A stretch of DNA of 64,000 nt, from the NCBI GenBank assembly GCA_029204225.1, contig CM055112.1, forward strand, positions 30,668,739-30,732,738, read 5' to 3'. The position numbers and the translations under genes are program-made. Source of the DNA: Diphasiastrum complanatum (lineage: Eukaryota; Streptophyta; Lycopodiopsida; Lycopodiales; Lycopodiaceae). Below the pieces are notes generated by a model. That model made no database searches, was not told the DNA's origin, and saw only the letters and a list, made by a program, of their open reading frames with translations. Every line of letters begins with the position of its first letter. Within the stretch, counting starts at the first letter, position 1. Shown here in pieces: positions 1-11,308 of this stretch.

Positions 1-632
1 TGCTATTATAGGTCCTAGAAACATATGAGCATTCTTTGATTTATTCTGTGGGGTGAAATCCATCATGGGCTAAAGCAAATTTATTAGTCATGCGGCCAGT
101 CCACCTGGCACGTTCTATCTCAATAAATAGAGCTATGGCCTCATTTGCCCAATGAAGCATCTTAATATTATCTTTCTTTTCAAAAAAATATGAGAATGAG
201 GCACCTAGCCGGCCAATAAAATCAAACTTGTTGCTAAGATGCATCAAGGCTCGAGGCGTTGGGCGGCTGAGCCCTTCCCTCACTCTGTGGGTACATGAGT
301 CGATAAAAAATAAATAATTGAGGGTTTTCGAAAGTTAGTTGATGCCAGGCCCTGAGAAGCAGTGACGGAAAGGCCTGGCATGATCGAAATATCAAGACCA
401 AGGATCTCATTAAGGGAGAATTGGCCCTGTTATAGCAACGCCAAGGCTCATAAAAGACAAGCTTAAGTTTTAGTGAGAAGGACCCGTACAAGGTAGTAAT
501 AGATCTGACCTAATGGTGCAGTCATTCTTGCCGACCTGCCACGACAAATTACTCAACATGTCCATTAACAACAGCAGGTTGCATCGCTACTATTCAACTA
601 ATGTTGAGCTCAGTGATTTGTCAAAAGTGCCA
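1..632. other. No recognised gene; one short unassigned ORF
   Basis: A minus-strand open frame at 41-283 encodes 80 residues that I do not recognise. A second minus frame (234-491) overlaps its start, which suggests chance openness or decayed coding DNA. It lies on the same strand as the Gypsy-associated ORF pieces at 2.2-6.9 kb and could be a scrap of such an ORF, but I could not align it. Nothing else is visible here. Confidence 0.3.
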
Positions 633-890
633 TCTGTAAAATATTTCAACTAGATTTACTATTTTGGTCATATTGTATATTTGGCAATTGATGCCAATTT
701 TCATATTAGACTTAGAGTTTGACTTTTCAAAGTTATATCAATCTAAAAGCATTTGAATAAACACTTTTGGAAAGTGTGGGAAACTATAGAACACGAGTTT
801 TGGAGAGATTCAATTTGAGTAGTAGGAACATTGAATCTAGTCACAAAAATAGTAGGGTTTTTATTATGGAGGAAAGTCAAAGTTTAGACT
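633..890 (+). mobile_element. Diverged Copia LTR fragment (U3 part)
   Basis: This stretch aligns by eye with the reverse complement of about 26,815-27,051, the U3 part of the LTR of the Copia element at 27-30 kb. Shared landmarks in order are ATATTTCAACTAG-like sequence, TTAGACTTAGAG, GACTTTTCAAAGTT, CATTTGAATA, AAAGTGTGGGAAA, a run near GATTCAATTTGA, and CATTGAATCTAG. Divergence is substantial, with small indels, and similarity fades after about 890. There are no coding remains beside it, so it is either a solo LTR or a truncated element. Orientation is opposite to the 27-kb element. Confidence 0.6.
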
Positions 891-2210
891 TAGGTTTTGT
901 TTGCTGATTCTCTAGTAATGTTCGCTCTGATTCTTTCTCAATTTTAGCAATGTTTCTATCTACCACAAATTCTGCCTATCAACGATTCAACCTATGAGTG
1001 ACATCTACACTGGTCTCTTGCAGTAGAGACTCTACTAACAGAACCAATGTTATTCGATTTTGGTCAAGAAAGAATCCATTCCACAATGGACATAGTTACA
1101 GATAGCATTCTCTTCAAATCTATGGGTTGCAGTATAATGGTTGTGGAATAGTGATGTACCCACCTGTCAATCAGTACATCAACGACCTGATTTTGATCTT
1201 TGGTTGGCAATGGGAGCTCTTCTTGGTTATAAGATATGTGAAGACTTGATTATCTATGGTTCTACAAATTGTTTCAGTTCTTTCTTTATTTTTACAGAAT
1301 GTAGATTATTCCTAATCTAGTCTACTCAAGAAACAGGGAATTAAACTAATTCTACTCCTATTGAAATCACAGAATCAACAACACAAATTTTAACTAAGCA
1401 AATGGAAATCCTACAAAGTGCTTGCTACAAATGTCACTCAACACTTGTAACAAAAACTCCTCAGGGAGCCAGAAATTGAGAAACATCATAAATCAGTGGA
1501 ATGGTGGATCAATTTCCAAGTCTTGCACATCTACCTGATGCTAATCCCAAACCAATCCTTAAGAGAAGAATGAACAACAAGCACATTCATACATTAGTAC
1601 CCAAACTAAATGCATGAAGATGGAGCATGCAAGGAAATGGGAGAAGAAAGACCTTCTATTCAAAAAAACAATAGCATTTTAGTACATTACACATGCTTTG
1701 AAACTTGTGGAGGAGGCCTCTATCTATACCCATGAACTGGTGAACCCAATTTTATCATATTTTGGATTCCACCTCTTACAACTGAGTGCATCCCAATCTA
1801 TAAAGATTTGGGTTCCACCTCTTACTTGATAATAGGAGACCTCTTTATTAAAAAAACATAACTCAAGTTGAGAGTCTAAATTGCTAGCTCTCACATGGCT
1901 ATCCATCTTTCGAGAATTACCATGGGGCTCACAATTGTACATTTTAGCCTAGCACTAATAATTCTCATGCTCTCAGACTCGGCTCTCAACTTCATCTCTG
2001 CTACAAGCCCTTTTGAGTGGAGAGTTTCTGCATCGACACCTCGGGGCATGGCAACAACTAAGATTATCCTCCTGTATAGTGTTGTAGGTCGCACTGCATG
2101 GCTTCAGCTTCAACGTGTGGTTCTTGGAAAGGCATAGATCAGTGTTTGCTTACGTAAAACTAGAACTTATTGGCTTCATTGTCGTGTGTCTCGACAAAAC
2201 ATAAAAGTCA
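891..2210. other. Unassigned intergenic DNA
   Basis: No recognisable gene. A 19-bp direct repeat, TTTGG(A/G)TTCCACCTCTTAC, occurs at 1,761-1,779 and 1,807-1,825. Overlapping short frames on both strands at 1,891-2,137 have no recognisable motif and are probably chance. Confidence 0.4.
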
Positions 2211-3230
2211 CTATAGCTTATCAGGATAGCCCTTCTTAACCAAGAGTCTGTTGCTTGTTTTTTTCAGCTTTTCTTCTATCAAGAGATTTCTCAAACCAAC
2301 CTTCCTTCTGATGGCTTCAAATGTGATACATCTTGTCTTTGCACCCAACTGAATAGGTCCCAAGTATGGCCTTATCCCAAGTATGAACTTATTTTCATAC
2401 CACTTGTCAATCATCTACACATATTGACTAGAAGTAAATGCGGCTCAATAATAAAGCCTTGTCATCATTAGATGCGCATCTTTTGGTTGCAAAGGTTGAT
2501 TGACATCCAACATTATGGGTGGTAGCGCTTTATCCCAGTAGCACTCCAATGTCATGATAAAGACTATGGATAAACAATAAATTGCACTTTCTTGGACTAC
2601 GGTATCTGCACTTCCCCTATAGGCATATCCAAAATTTAGTAGCGCATCTCGATACTTTACAATAGTTGAGCTTGAGTCAATTCTTGGAATAATAGGCCAA
2701 GTGATTTGTCGCTCGACTAGTCTTGTTTTCTCCCAAGGATCTCGTCTCTTGATTGGCACATAATAGGGGTCGGCCCTTTTTCAGACCCTTTTCCAGCTTG
2801 GCGCTCTCAGGTATTCTTGAAGCTTCTTGTCATTATTTAGCAGTATCACAATCCTCCCAGAGGGTTGTGGTCATAAGACGTTCCCGAGGCTGCTAAGCTT
2901 TAGACATTCTTTAGTAGTTACTTTCTTAGCCCCCCCGTTCTCCTTTCTTGTAGGTCTTATGGAATTCATCAAACTCTTGTCTTTTGATCTTTTCTATGGA
3001 TTTCTTGGAAAGCTTTCTTGAGGGCCTTACCGAATGGTCGTCCAAGGATGTTGCATTCTTTGTTTCAGGAATCCCTGGTATTGAGCCCTTGATTCTTGAT
3101 CCAGTGAAGATGTCGCACTTTCCCTTTGGAGGGGATGAAGAAAGTCCCATAGAAGGTTGCATAGTCTCATCAACTAGATCTTGATCAGAAAAATTAAAGT
3201 CAGGTGGCAATGGATTTTATTTCGAACACT
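2211..3230 (-). pseudogene. Fragment of a Gypsy-associated extra ORF (C-terminal domain)
   Basis: On the minus strand, 3,210-2,926 reads as a Ser/Pro/Lys-rich segment, 2,759-2,445 as a globular-looking segment and 2,414-2,211 as a basic tail, separated by stops. The middle segment shares with the ORF at 4,021-4,581 a WPIIP motif, an AL-x2-F-x3-Y block, an E-x2-WD-x2-LP-x-I block, and an R-x-YY end in the same order. I therefore read it as a second, older copy of the same C-terminal domain, lying downstream of the Gypsy remnant at 4-10.7 kb on the same strand. The domain family is not one I can name. Stops and frame changes show it is not functional. Confidence 0.45.
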
Positions 3231-3296
3231 AGTTGGGTAAGCCTTAGTGCTTCATCATTGTCACTAGTTGGGTAAGCCTTAGTGCTTCATCATTGT
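3227..3296. repeat. Exact 35-bp tandem duplication
   Basis: The 35-bp unit starting CACTAGTTGGGTAAGCC occurs twice head to tail (3,227-3,261 and 3,262-3,296) with no mismatch seen. Perfect identity implies a recent slippage-type duplication, or an assembly error. Confidence 0.9.
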
Positions 3297-4017
3297 ATTA
3301 TTTTCGCACTCCGTCTAAAGCTTGGTAAAAAACATAGAAAGCAGATGATCCTCTCTATATTACACCACATCGTGAGTAGATCTAACCAAACATTGACAAA
3401 CCAGATTTACTTCCAACAATCTCAAATGCTCAATTTCATTGCTTATGGAAAAACCTTAACTAGCATGAATCAAAAAGCATGGAAAATGGAAATAACAAGC
3501 AATTACAACAAGAGCATAAGCAAGAGTGATTAGGAAATGAGGATGCTTGAACTCTCAAAATGATAGAGTCTCCTCCTCTCTATTAAGCATGAAAATAGTG
3601 TACAATTGGTGTATTTCTATAAAATGGGGAAGGGCCTTGCCCCAAAATCCTATTGGCTGATATTTACATTGATCCTATTCATTCATCTTGGACCCAACTT
3701 GATCCAAGGGTCCATAAAAAGTACATTGAAATTCACAAGATTCATGTGAGTCCCAATTTGGACCCAACTCTAAAAAGTAATCTCTAAGTTTAAAAATGAC
3801 TTTGGGCCTCTAGTTTTATTTTAATTCAAAGGTCCAAGTCCATTTTATTTTATTTACACTTAAGCTTGTGTGCTCATTGGGCCATGTGCTTATACGTGCA
3901 GGATGCCATGCCCTCGCAACACATTTTATTGGTTGATTTTATTTATTTACACTTTGTTGGGAATACCCCCAACAGGACCCATGGCCTGAAGTAGTGTCGG
4001 TCCCTCTACACTCAGCC
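3297..4017. other. Non-coding; possible LTR edge with short palindrome
   Basis: No gene. A short palindrome with 7-bp arms TGTTGGG/CCCAACA lies at 3,955-3,974, immediately after the end of the Gypsy extra ORF on the minus strand. A 3' LTR beginning TGTTGGGG on the minus strand would fit here, but I found no matching partner LTR, so this stays a candidate. Confidence 0.3.
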
Positions 4018-6904
4018 GGTTTAGTAAAGCATCCTCTTTGCCCTCCTCTGGTGGATCAAGTAGCCCGTGACATCTTCCATGAAGTTGAGACGGTCCAGTT
4101 TCTTCGAGTCCTTGGGTGTGTGGAAGGACTTGTGGACTCCTGTCAACCATTCTTGGTCGACCCACGCTTGGAATCGACGCGTCCAGGGATCTCCAGGAAA
4201 GGCATCTCGGTAATATACACGAGCAATTGGCAGCTGATCTTCAACTTTGTCTGAAGCTAGCACCTTATTAGGATCAAAGAATATGGAGGGAAGAAAATCA
4301 TCCCATTTGGTTTCAATGCCCATTAAATGTTCTAAGTCCCGGGCGTAAGTTGTTGTCGCGCGGATTGTTGGATCAAGGCAGTTGATATAGTGATTCACAA
4401 ATGTGGTGAGAGCCCTTCTGGCATCTACATCCGTAGTCCAACCATACTGTAATGGAATGATCGGCCAATTAAAGTTTTGAAGTGTGATCTTGTCCATAGG
4501 GGTGCCGCATTTCGCCCATTTGGACCATCGTGTACATGGCAGGAAGTGCGCGTTCACCCGTAATTGTTGTGGACTTGTCACGTAGGCCTTGATGGCCGCA
4601 GGGTCCCTTTCGAATAGCTGCTAACGCCACTTTGGTTGTGGTTGGAGGGCGGGTAATGCTTGCAGCTCCTTGCCCTTGATTGTCTGAGCTGAAAACGATA
4701 TCTGCTAGTCGCCTCTTGACGACTCGTGGGGATACTTTGATAGGAATTATTTATTTTCTCCTTCATGGACTTTGGTCTTCGGAAGGCCCGATTGGCAGAT
4801 ATGGTGCACGAACCTCTAGAAGATGTGGCATGTCCTTCCTCTTGGCTTTGGCTGATACCTGTGCCTTGCCCCTGGTCTCACGTCTCAGCACTTGTATCCG
4901 TTTGTCCTTGGTCTTGGCCTTCGGTCTGGAGTATTTTCAGATGTTTACATCTAAAAATATCTATATGAACAAAGGCTTTGATGTCCTTATAAAATATCAA
5001 AAAGTTGATCTCTTCAAGTGCTTCATCCCCCAAGTGCGTATTCTCTGCTTCCAAAATATTTAGTTGCATCTGGATGGGATCAAGCCATTGGTATGCTTCA
5101 GATTGAAGCTCCCGCACCTTCGTGGAGGCCTCTATCAGCACTTTGGAGAGGCTTTGGATGTACAAATTGAAGCCCTCCTCTTTCTACTGTAGCTTGGCAA
5201 TCTTCCGGTGCCCTTCTTGCTCATGTTGGTGCATTAGGATCAGCTCATGCTGTAGCTTGGTGAGTTCTGCTCGCAGCTGTGTGTTGCTTGTGGCCAGGTG
5301 TAGTAGCCTGCTTTCCAAAATAGCTTTGGCCGCTACCCGCCTCTAGGATGTACTTGCCCAGAGTCTGGTATGTCGTTGTTAAGTCTGTGGAAACAACCGG
5401 TACACTGGCACTAATGAGGACTTGTGTTGTATTGGCCTCGATAATTTGTGGAGTTCTGTTATCATCATCTTCAATGAGGTTCTCGTTGGATTGGATGCCA
5501 TCTGGGGCGGTGGGATCAATTCGATCTGGTGATGGTATAAAAACTGTTTGAAAAAATGCGTCATCAGGCAACAGTTGGTTGCCCTCGGCAACCTTTGGTG
5601 GCGAAGCGGGTGGGGTGCGAGAAACAACAGTAGAAACCGGGGTGAGGACGGTTTGTCCAAACGAGAGGATGGGAGGAATAGAGGGGAATTGGAGTGTGGT
5701 GTGGAGTATGGAGGAAGGCGAGGATGGAGCAGAAAGGGTCTGGCGTGGGGGTGAAAAATTGATGACTTGCATCCACGCCAGAGTGTCTGGAGACAAATGA
5801 GAATCAGATGGACTGAATGGAATGGAAGCCAAGGTGGCGGCAGGAGTGATGGAGGATGGACGAAGTAGTGGATAATGGAACAAAAATAGGAGTGGTATCA
5901 ATAGAGAAAACGAGAATGGACACAGAAACAGTTGTGGATGAAACATGAAGAGAGGTAGTGACAACAGAGACAGGAGGGGGAGGTTGCACGGAAGAAGAAG
6001 TGGCGGTGGTTAATGGAGTTGTTAGTGTGGTGGTGGTGGTGCGTCTTCGGGTAGTAGGTGGAGATGAAGATGTAGAGGCAGTGCCACACATTCGTTTGCT
6101 GGCCGTTGTGTCAGTAACTGCTGGTTGGGAGGAAGTGGATGCTTGAGATGGTGGATAGAGGTTAGTATGCGTCACGGTGGAAGACAAAAGGGTTGAGCAG
6201 TGAAAGTTGCCCACTTTCACCTCGAGAAGTGCGCAGGCAAAGCTACACAACAGGGAACCTACTGCGATATGGTCATGGTTGTTGGGTTTGATGGCAGTGG
6301 TTAGTTCACGAATGAGGAAGTTATGCCAGTCGTATGGCACAACTAAGGGATCAGGGAATTCCAAAAAGGATCTCACTATTTGACTCAGTAGCTTGGACTG
6401 GATTCTGTCCTTGCAAAATATTGAAATAACCAGAAAGTTATTCAACAGATGCGCGACTATCTGAATGATGGGTTTTGTGATAGCATCTATCAGGTAACCA
6501 TTGTTAGTCTGGATTGGGATTTCTGGTGTAGTTTGGGTAACGAAAGGTTTGATCAGATTTTTGGCTTGGCGATGGGAGATGGGCTGACGGTCACCGAACA
6601 TAATGCCAATGGTGACCATCGAGTCTGCGTTAATCCTGACCTTGTACATGGTACCCTGGTACAAGAAGTGGAAGCGTGTTTTCAACGTGTCCCAAGTGGC
6701 GTAAGCGTGAAGGGCGAGACCCATGTTAATCTCATAATGGAAAAGTGCCAGGTAAAAATCCATTACCTTAAGGAGTGGGCCGATTGTCTGTAGCCATGGT
6801 TGGATTAAAGCATTAGAGGGTAAGGGCCAAATCTGCATGGCCTCGATAATTTCATGCTGGATCACCTGCTTGGCGCCAAAGTCTTCAGAGGATGAGGAGG
6901 CCAT
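4018..6904 (-). pseudogene. Extra ORF downstream of Gypsy A pol, broken
   Basis: The frame starts at an ATG at 6,904 (MASSSSEDF) and is open to 5,804. It encodes an N-terminal domain of about 220 residues and then a Ser/Thr/Pro-rich linker. A frameshift near 5,810-5,870 moves the linker into the next frame (to about 5,330, ending in an acidic stretch). A further one-base shift near 5,330 opens a frame with strong heptads (LESRLLHLA, LRAELTKLQHELI), continuing past one TAG to about 4,880: a long coiled coil. A basic, low-complexity stretch follows, then a C-terminal domain at 4,581-4,021 containing WPIIP and a W-x-D-x2-LP-like block. I do not recognise the family. Its place after integrase matches the env or additional-ORF position of some plant Gypsy lineages. 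At least two frameshifts and a stop make it non-functional. Confidence 0.55.
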
Positions 6905-8107
6905 GTTAGCGGTGATGATTAAAGGACGAAAAAGTAAAAAAAATGGTGGAACAGGTAAAAAGATGTGGAAACGACAGAAAACTATGAATAATGAGTGTTG
7001 GATGACAAGAATTGTAGTTCAGAGCGCAGATCGGTGTTCAGTGTGAGCAGATGATAGCTGGTAGGAAGTTTGGTCACAAATAGAGAACTTGGTAATTTTG
7101 GTGTAAATTTCGACAAAGCTTCGCTAGCAAAGGTGACACTGAATGACTCGAATTCAGCCCTTATATAGCAGAATTTAGAGTGCGTGTTAGGTGAAATCCA
7201 CTTTTCCTTGTTTAGTTCCACCCAAATTTTGGCAGGGGCCTTCTTCACAAAATTCTAAGACCTCAGGGAAGTCTGCGAGAGTTCAGAAGGTGATTTGACT
7301 GCCATGCGAATTTTCTGCTAGGGTTCAGACTGTCTGCGAGGGTTCAACTCTCGCAGGAAGTGATCTCTCGCACAACATGTTTCTATGATTGGATTTTCAA
7401 GATCAGACTATATAGGTTGGCTCATTTCACTGTTTTGATTCCATTTAGGCACCTTGCGAGGGTTGGTAGGACGATCTTGATGCTCTGCGAGGGTTCTAAA
7501 GATTCAGCCTCTGAAAACCTTGCAAACACTAAAAAATGATGATTCCTCCATCAGGAACTCTTGCAGAGATTTCTATGGATGCATCTGGGTCAAATCTAGT
7601 GACTATCCAAGTTTCAAGAGCCATCTCCCAAGGTATCTCCAAAAATCATGAAAAAAGTGCTCTTTTAGAGTGTTTTTTGACGAGATCTCGAGATTTTCTG
7701 ATTTTTAACTTTTGCAATCCGGTAATCAGCTTCATCCATGCTGGAGCTGACTGTCGGTAGTTCTCTGAAAATTTTGATGGATAATTGGTAACAGATCCAT
7801 TAGTCTTTGGTGAATTTTGCTCTTAATTTTCCATAGTTACTGAGATCGAGGTTTCTAATCTGCAAATTTAGAGAACTTATTGGCATAATCTAATGATCTG
7901 CTTCCTTCTTGATCCCAACTGGACTCCCCTTGGATCCTAATGGATTTTTCCGATCTTGTCAGATCTGGCCGAACCTTGATGGACCTAGCTTGATTTGGCT
8001 TGATCTTCCTAGATCTAGTGGTGATGGTCTATCAGAATAGCTATTCGTGTCGTGCCACCACCAATCTGGATCTATCTTACTGCGGTGGCCAGTATTTGTG
8101 AAACCGG
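6905..8107. other. Non-coding leader between Gypsy A integrase and extra ORF
   Basis: No convincing ORF. Between 7,269 and 7,500 the motif TGCGAG(A/G)GTT recurs at least four times on the plus strand, with inverted copies (CTCTCGCA) at about 7,350 and 7,370. At 7,910-8,030 GATCT/TTGATC words are frequent. The region may be the internal promoter or leader of the extra ORF, but the sequence shows only the repeats. Confidence 0.35.
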
Positions 8108-8545
8108 CTACCATTGATGGGTGTCAAATGGCGTCCCATCCAGTTTTTCTAAACTCATAGTTCCATAATTAAGAACTTCCTTGATCTGATAAGGACCTTT
8201 GCCTGTGAATTTTAATTTTCCCTTGATCGCCTTGGTTTTAAACATCAGGACCAGATCTTCGGAGCGAAGATCCTTCTTTTGTAACCTGCGATATTGCCAT
8301 GCTTTGTGTCTTTCTTTTTCAGCTGCCAGTGCATGCACAACTAGTAAGTGTGTTTCACAGAGTTTATGCAGAGCTTTGTGGCGTAGTTGTAGAGATTTGG
8401 ATTCATTCAGGCGTTGCATTGTAGCAATCCTTAATGAAGGGACTAAAAACTCTACTGGCATCACAACATCTTGACCATATACCAATTGGAAAGGTGTTTG
8501 ATCAGTGCTTTCTTTATACAAGAAGACATCTACATGATCCATCCC
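8108..8545 (-). pseudogene. Gypsy A integrase C-terminal fragment
   Basis: The 144-codon minus frame contains TPFQLVYGQDVVMPVEF, the hallmark of the end of the Ty3/Gypsy integrase core, and then a GKGPYQIKEVL-type C-terminal chromatin-binding fold with LEKLDG. The catalytic D,D-35-E part is not upstream of it; instead the pro-RT spacer is found there. The fragment has a good frame to its TAA-like end, so the deletion joined two coding regions. It cannot make an active integrase. Confidence 0.85.
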
Positions 8546-9147
8546 AAAGGATATATTCTAGAAGGTATGAAAAATCATGTCTTGGTATATTGTTGGAGGA
8601 ATGCCCTTCAGATCACTATAACTCTAGGCAAAACAATCTTTATACTCCACCAACAAGGATCGTAGTCTCTTGAGTTGTGTGGGTATTAACTGCTCTCCCA
8701 CATGCATATCTTTTTTTCTTCTCTTGGCTCCACAAGATTCATCAGTTGTGTTCGCATAGGTCCCTCAAAGACTTGTTCCATTGGTGCTTGACTTTGATCA
8801 AGTTCTCGCTAGGCTTCCGACATCATTATTACCACGTCGTCCAAGGTATAATATTTGAAGGTTTCCTGCATCTCGTGAACTGGAGCTCGTCGAGATTCCT
8901 CCTTCAACATATTGATCTTAGCCCGACTGGTCATTTTTTGGTTTTCTGTCATCTGTGTAGAAGATGACACTGTATCTGAGTCCATCTTGATTGACTTCAA
9001 GAAATCCAACGTCTTCTTTTTGCTCTTTTTTGTCAATTTGGTGGATTTTTCCTTGTTGTCTTTCATTGAAATTATCGTGACATTCGCCTCTTGATTGCGA
9101 ATATCAACATCCACTGTAGATATCGCCTCTTTGGGTAAATCACTCCA
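8546..9147 (-). pseudogene. Gypsy A protease-RT linker and pro-RT spacer
   Basis: 9,114-8,809 is a Lys/Ser/Thr-rich linker. Near 8,690-8,580 the minus strand reads LLVEYKDCFA, a stop where family members have W, then SYSDLKGIPP. This is the stereotyped spacer just before the reverse transcriptase of plant Gypsy pol. The RT itself never starts: within about 40 bp the sequence becomes the end of the integrase. This fixes the 5' edge of the internal deletion. Confidence 0.7.
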
Positions 9148-10311
9148 TCAAATTACCTGGTTGTAGCATTGCTTCAATTGATTCTTCTTATTCATAGATG
9201 CCTTGGGTGGATCGATCCTTGAGACTTTCGCCATAGCAGACTTTTGCGATGGTTGAGTTGGTACTTTCTTGATTCCATAACAATCTGCGTCCATGTGGTG
9301 TAGGACCCGCTCATTGGTCAGCTCAATCTCCTTATTATAAGTTAGAGCACGTTGCCAAGGGACTAAATCATCGTCCATTGGGTTCTCAATAGGTTCCGCT
9401 GATAGCCATGCTACATTTATCATACCCCGTGTGTCCATAATGTAACACTTGGGTGAAGATCTACTGGGTTTGGGATCTGATTCATATTGACATGCCTGGC
9501 AGTCAATAATTGCTAATGCATCCATCCATATCATGACATCCATCTCTGAATCATAGTGATCTCCCTTGCCTGGCCTTGGGAGATCAATCGTGTGATCTGT
9601 CGTGGATGATCTGTCATCAGCTTTGTGTGCAATAGGTTTCACCGCCCATGTGGTTGGATCAACCTTTACAGCCTGTTCTCTATTCTCAAAGGTGAGTTTT
9701 CCCATACCCCAGTTGTGTACTACCTGCGCAGTTCTCAACCACGGTCTTCCTAGTAACACACAGTATGCAGTTGGAGATTCAAGTATATCCATGACTACAA
9801 AAGTAATCACAAACTGCATGCCTACTATTTTTACAGGGATATCGACAACTACACTCTTTGGTTTCACACATGATTGATCTGCTAGCTTGATGGCGAATCT
9901 TGCTGGCTTTAATCCTTGTAGATCCCACTTTTCATACAAAGTAGTGGAGATCAAATTGACACTGGATCCTCCATCTACTAATGTTGTCTCGTCCTCGTAT
10001 CTCTCGTGTTTGATTGGCAAAGTGATGTTGTGCTCTTCACTTTTCCATGCTGCTCTAATGTGGAGGACGTTACTTGTTTCTTCATAGCCTATACAATCTA
10101 TGGGCTTAGGCACTACTGGTTCCTCATTCGCTTTGGCCCATTCAGCTAGAAGGCTTTTCGCTTGTGGTGCAATCCACAGTAGTTTTCCAAGTGCTAAACT
10201 AGCACGGCTTGCCAGTAAAAGAGTGAGCCTTTCAGTGCGTGGTTCCTTAGGCTCCACCATGTGGAAAGGTGGTTCATGTTGGTGCAACCGATCATTCTGT
10301 TCAGTGCACAA
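9148..10311 (-). pseudogene. Gypsy A aspartic protease (retropepsin) region
   Basis: This 387-codon open frame on the minus strand carries a Ty3/Gypsy retropepsin. The catalytic loop reads LVDGGSSVNLIS (about residue 110), with DGGSS as in several plant Gypsy proteases, and the second conserved block reads YCVLLGRPWLRTA (about residue 185). The protease would act within the retrotransposon particle to cut the Gag-Pol polyprotein. The region after the fold is hydrophilic, leading to the RT linker. The frame is intact, but gag lies in a different frame upstream and the rest of pol is deleted. Confidence 0.85.
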
Positions 10312-10712
10312 TGGTGAGTCTGCTTGCGGTTCTTGTTCGTCGCCAACTAGAGGTTCCGTGAGATTCTCTTTCTTGCTCTTTTTCCTCCGCTTGTGCCTTC
10401 TGTACCCAATGTCGTATTTTTTGGTATTGTCTTCTTTCTTCCCTCACATTCAGAGATGGTGCTGAAGTTGAGGGTTGGTCGTCAGTGACCGAGGGTGGTG
10501 GTGAGGGAGCCACTTCCTTCCTCTTTTGTGCTCGCATGACGGCTAACAAAGGAGCGTGGAATTGCCACCCTTGTGATGGCATCTCCGCTTGGAACTGCTG
10601 GTTGTTGTATCGCAATGAAGTTGAGAGGTGCACTGGTTCCAGGTTTAAATGGACAATTCTTGTAATAGTGCCCATAACCGCATTTGTCAAAATATTGGAA
10701 AAATCTGTCTAA
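10301..10712 (-). pseudogene. Gypsy A Gag C-terminus with damaged zinc knuckle
   Basis: The minus strand reads YFDKCGYGHYYKNCPFKP, a nucleocapsid CCHC knuckle in which the first Cys position is Phe (TTT where TGT is expected), so zinc binding is probably lost. A frameshift follows, and a Pro/Ser-rich then charged segment (10,690-10,301) leads to the protease frame. The rest of gag is missing because a Copia LTR begins at 10,713. Confidence 0.7.
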
Positions 10713-11296
10713 TGTTGTGAGTAGGAGTCCTAAAAATGCCAAAGATGAATTAAGCTCTTTTGGCTTAGTAAAGACCCATCTTAGAATAAAATATTCAAGG
10801 TAGGTAGAAGTAGAAACTCGAGCTACCATAGGAATTGCCATTTGTACTTTGCATGCCACATTTAATGCATGAAAAGACTAGGTGGCACAATTAGACATAT
10901 TGAGATGGTTTCAATAAAGTCTAGATAGCTTGAGAGGTGGATTCATAACTCCAATTCAACTCAAAGTAGGAGGAGAGTCCATGGATCTATATATATGTGA
11001 TGTACTCTCATTAAGAAAATGATGAAATTTGTGTGATACAAATTTGGAGTCAAGCTCTTTGTGCCCTCTCTCTCTACTCGAATTTTGTACTTTCATTTTC
11101 TCTCTCTAGTTGAGTTGAGACATTTATTGTGCTTAGTTTCATGTTTTGTTGACAGATCTTACTTGTAACACAATAATATTTCTTGTTTGATCAGCTTTCC
11201 TATTGTCAATCAATGTTAGTCTGATCTTTATGGTATTATTGGGCTTAGGAGATCAAAAGTACATGTGTAGGGCATCCCACACGTGTGAATTCAACA
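10713..11296 (+). mobile_element. 5' LTR of Copia element B (inserted in Gypsy A)
   Basis: The LTR begins TGTTGTGAG exactly where Gypsy gag stops and ends ATTCAACA directly before a TGGTATCAGAGC primer site, giving short inverted ends TGTTG/CAACA over 584 bp. The last part (AGGAGATCAAAAGTACATGT, then ACACGTGT) matches the end of the LTR at 50,716-51,396, so both belong to one family. A TATATATATG stretch near 10,990-11,000 is a possible TATA box. No matching 3' LTR is present: the next LTR (12,838) is unrelated. Confidence 0.75.
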
Positions 11297-11308
11297 TGGT
11301 ATCAGAGC
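11297..11308 (+). other. Primer-binding site, tRNA-iMet type
   Basis: TGGTATCAGAGC follows the LTR end immediately and is the standard initiator-Met-tRNA primer site of plant Copia elements. It sets the orientation (plus) and the LTR boundary. Confidence 0.9.

Larger units (their letters stand above)
4018..10712 (-). mobile_element. Ty3/Gypsy element A, internally deleted, with extra ORF after pol
   Basis: Read on the minus strand from 10,712 down, the order is gag zinc knuckle, retropepsin, pro-RT linker, integrase C-terminus, a non-coding leader and a large extra ORF. RT, RNase H and the integrase catalytic core are absent: the pro-RT spacer is joined almost directly to the integrase C-terminus near 8,545. 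The upstream end is cut by a Copia LTR starting at 10,713. The element is non-autonomous. No LTR pair was found for it. Confidence 0.8.

Noticed and set aside
3955-3974. Start of a 3' LTR for Gypsy A
   Set aside because: TGTTGGG/CCCAACA is suggestive, but no partner LTR or polypurine tract was found, so no LTR is called.
5548-6146. Plus-strand ORFs opposite the Gypsy extra ORF
   Set aside because: Valine/Gly/Arg-rich shadows of the Ser/Thr/Pro-rich linker on the minus strand.
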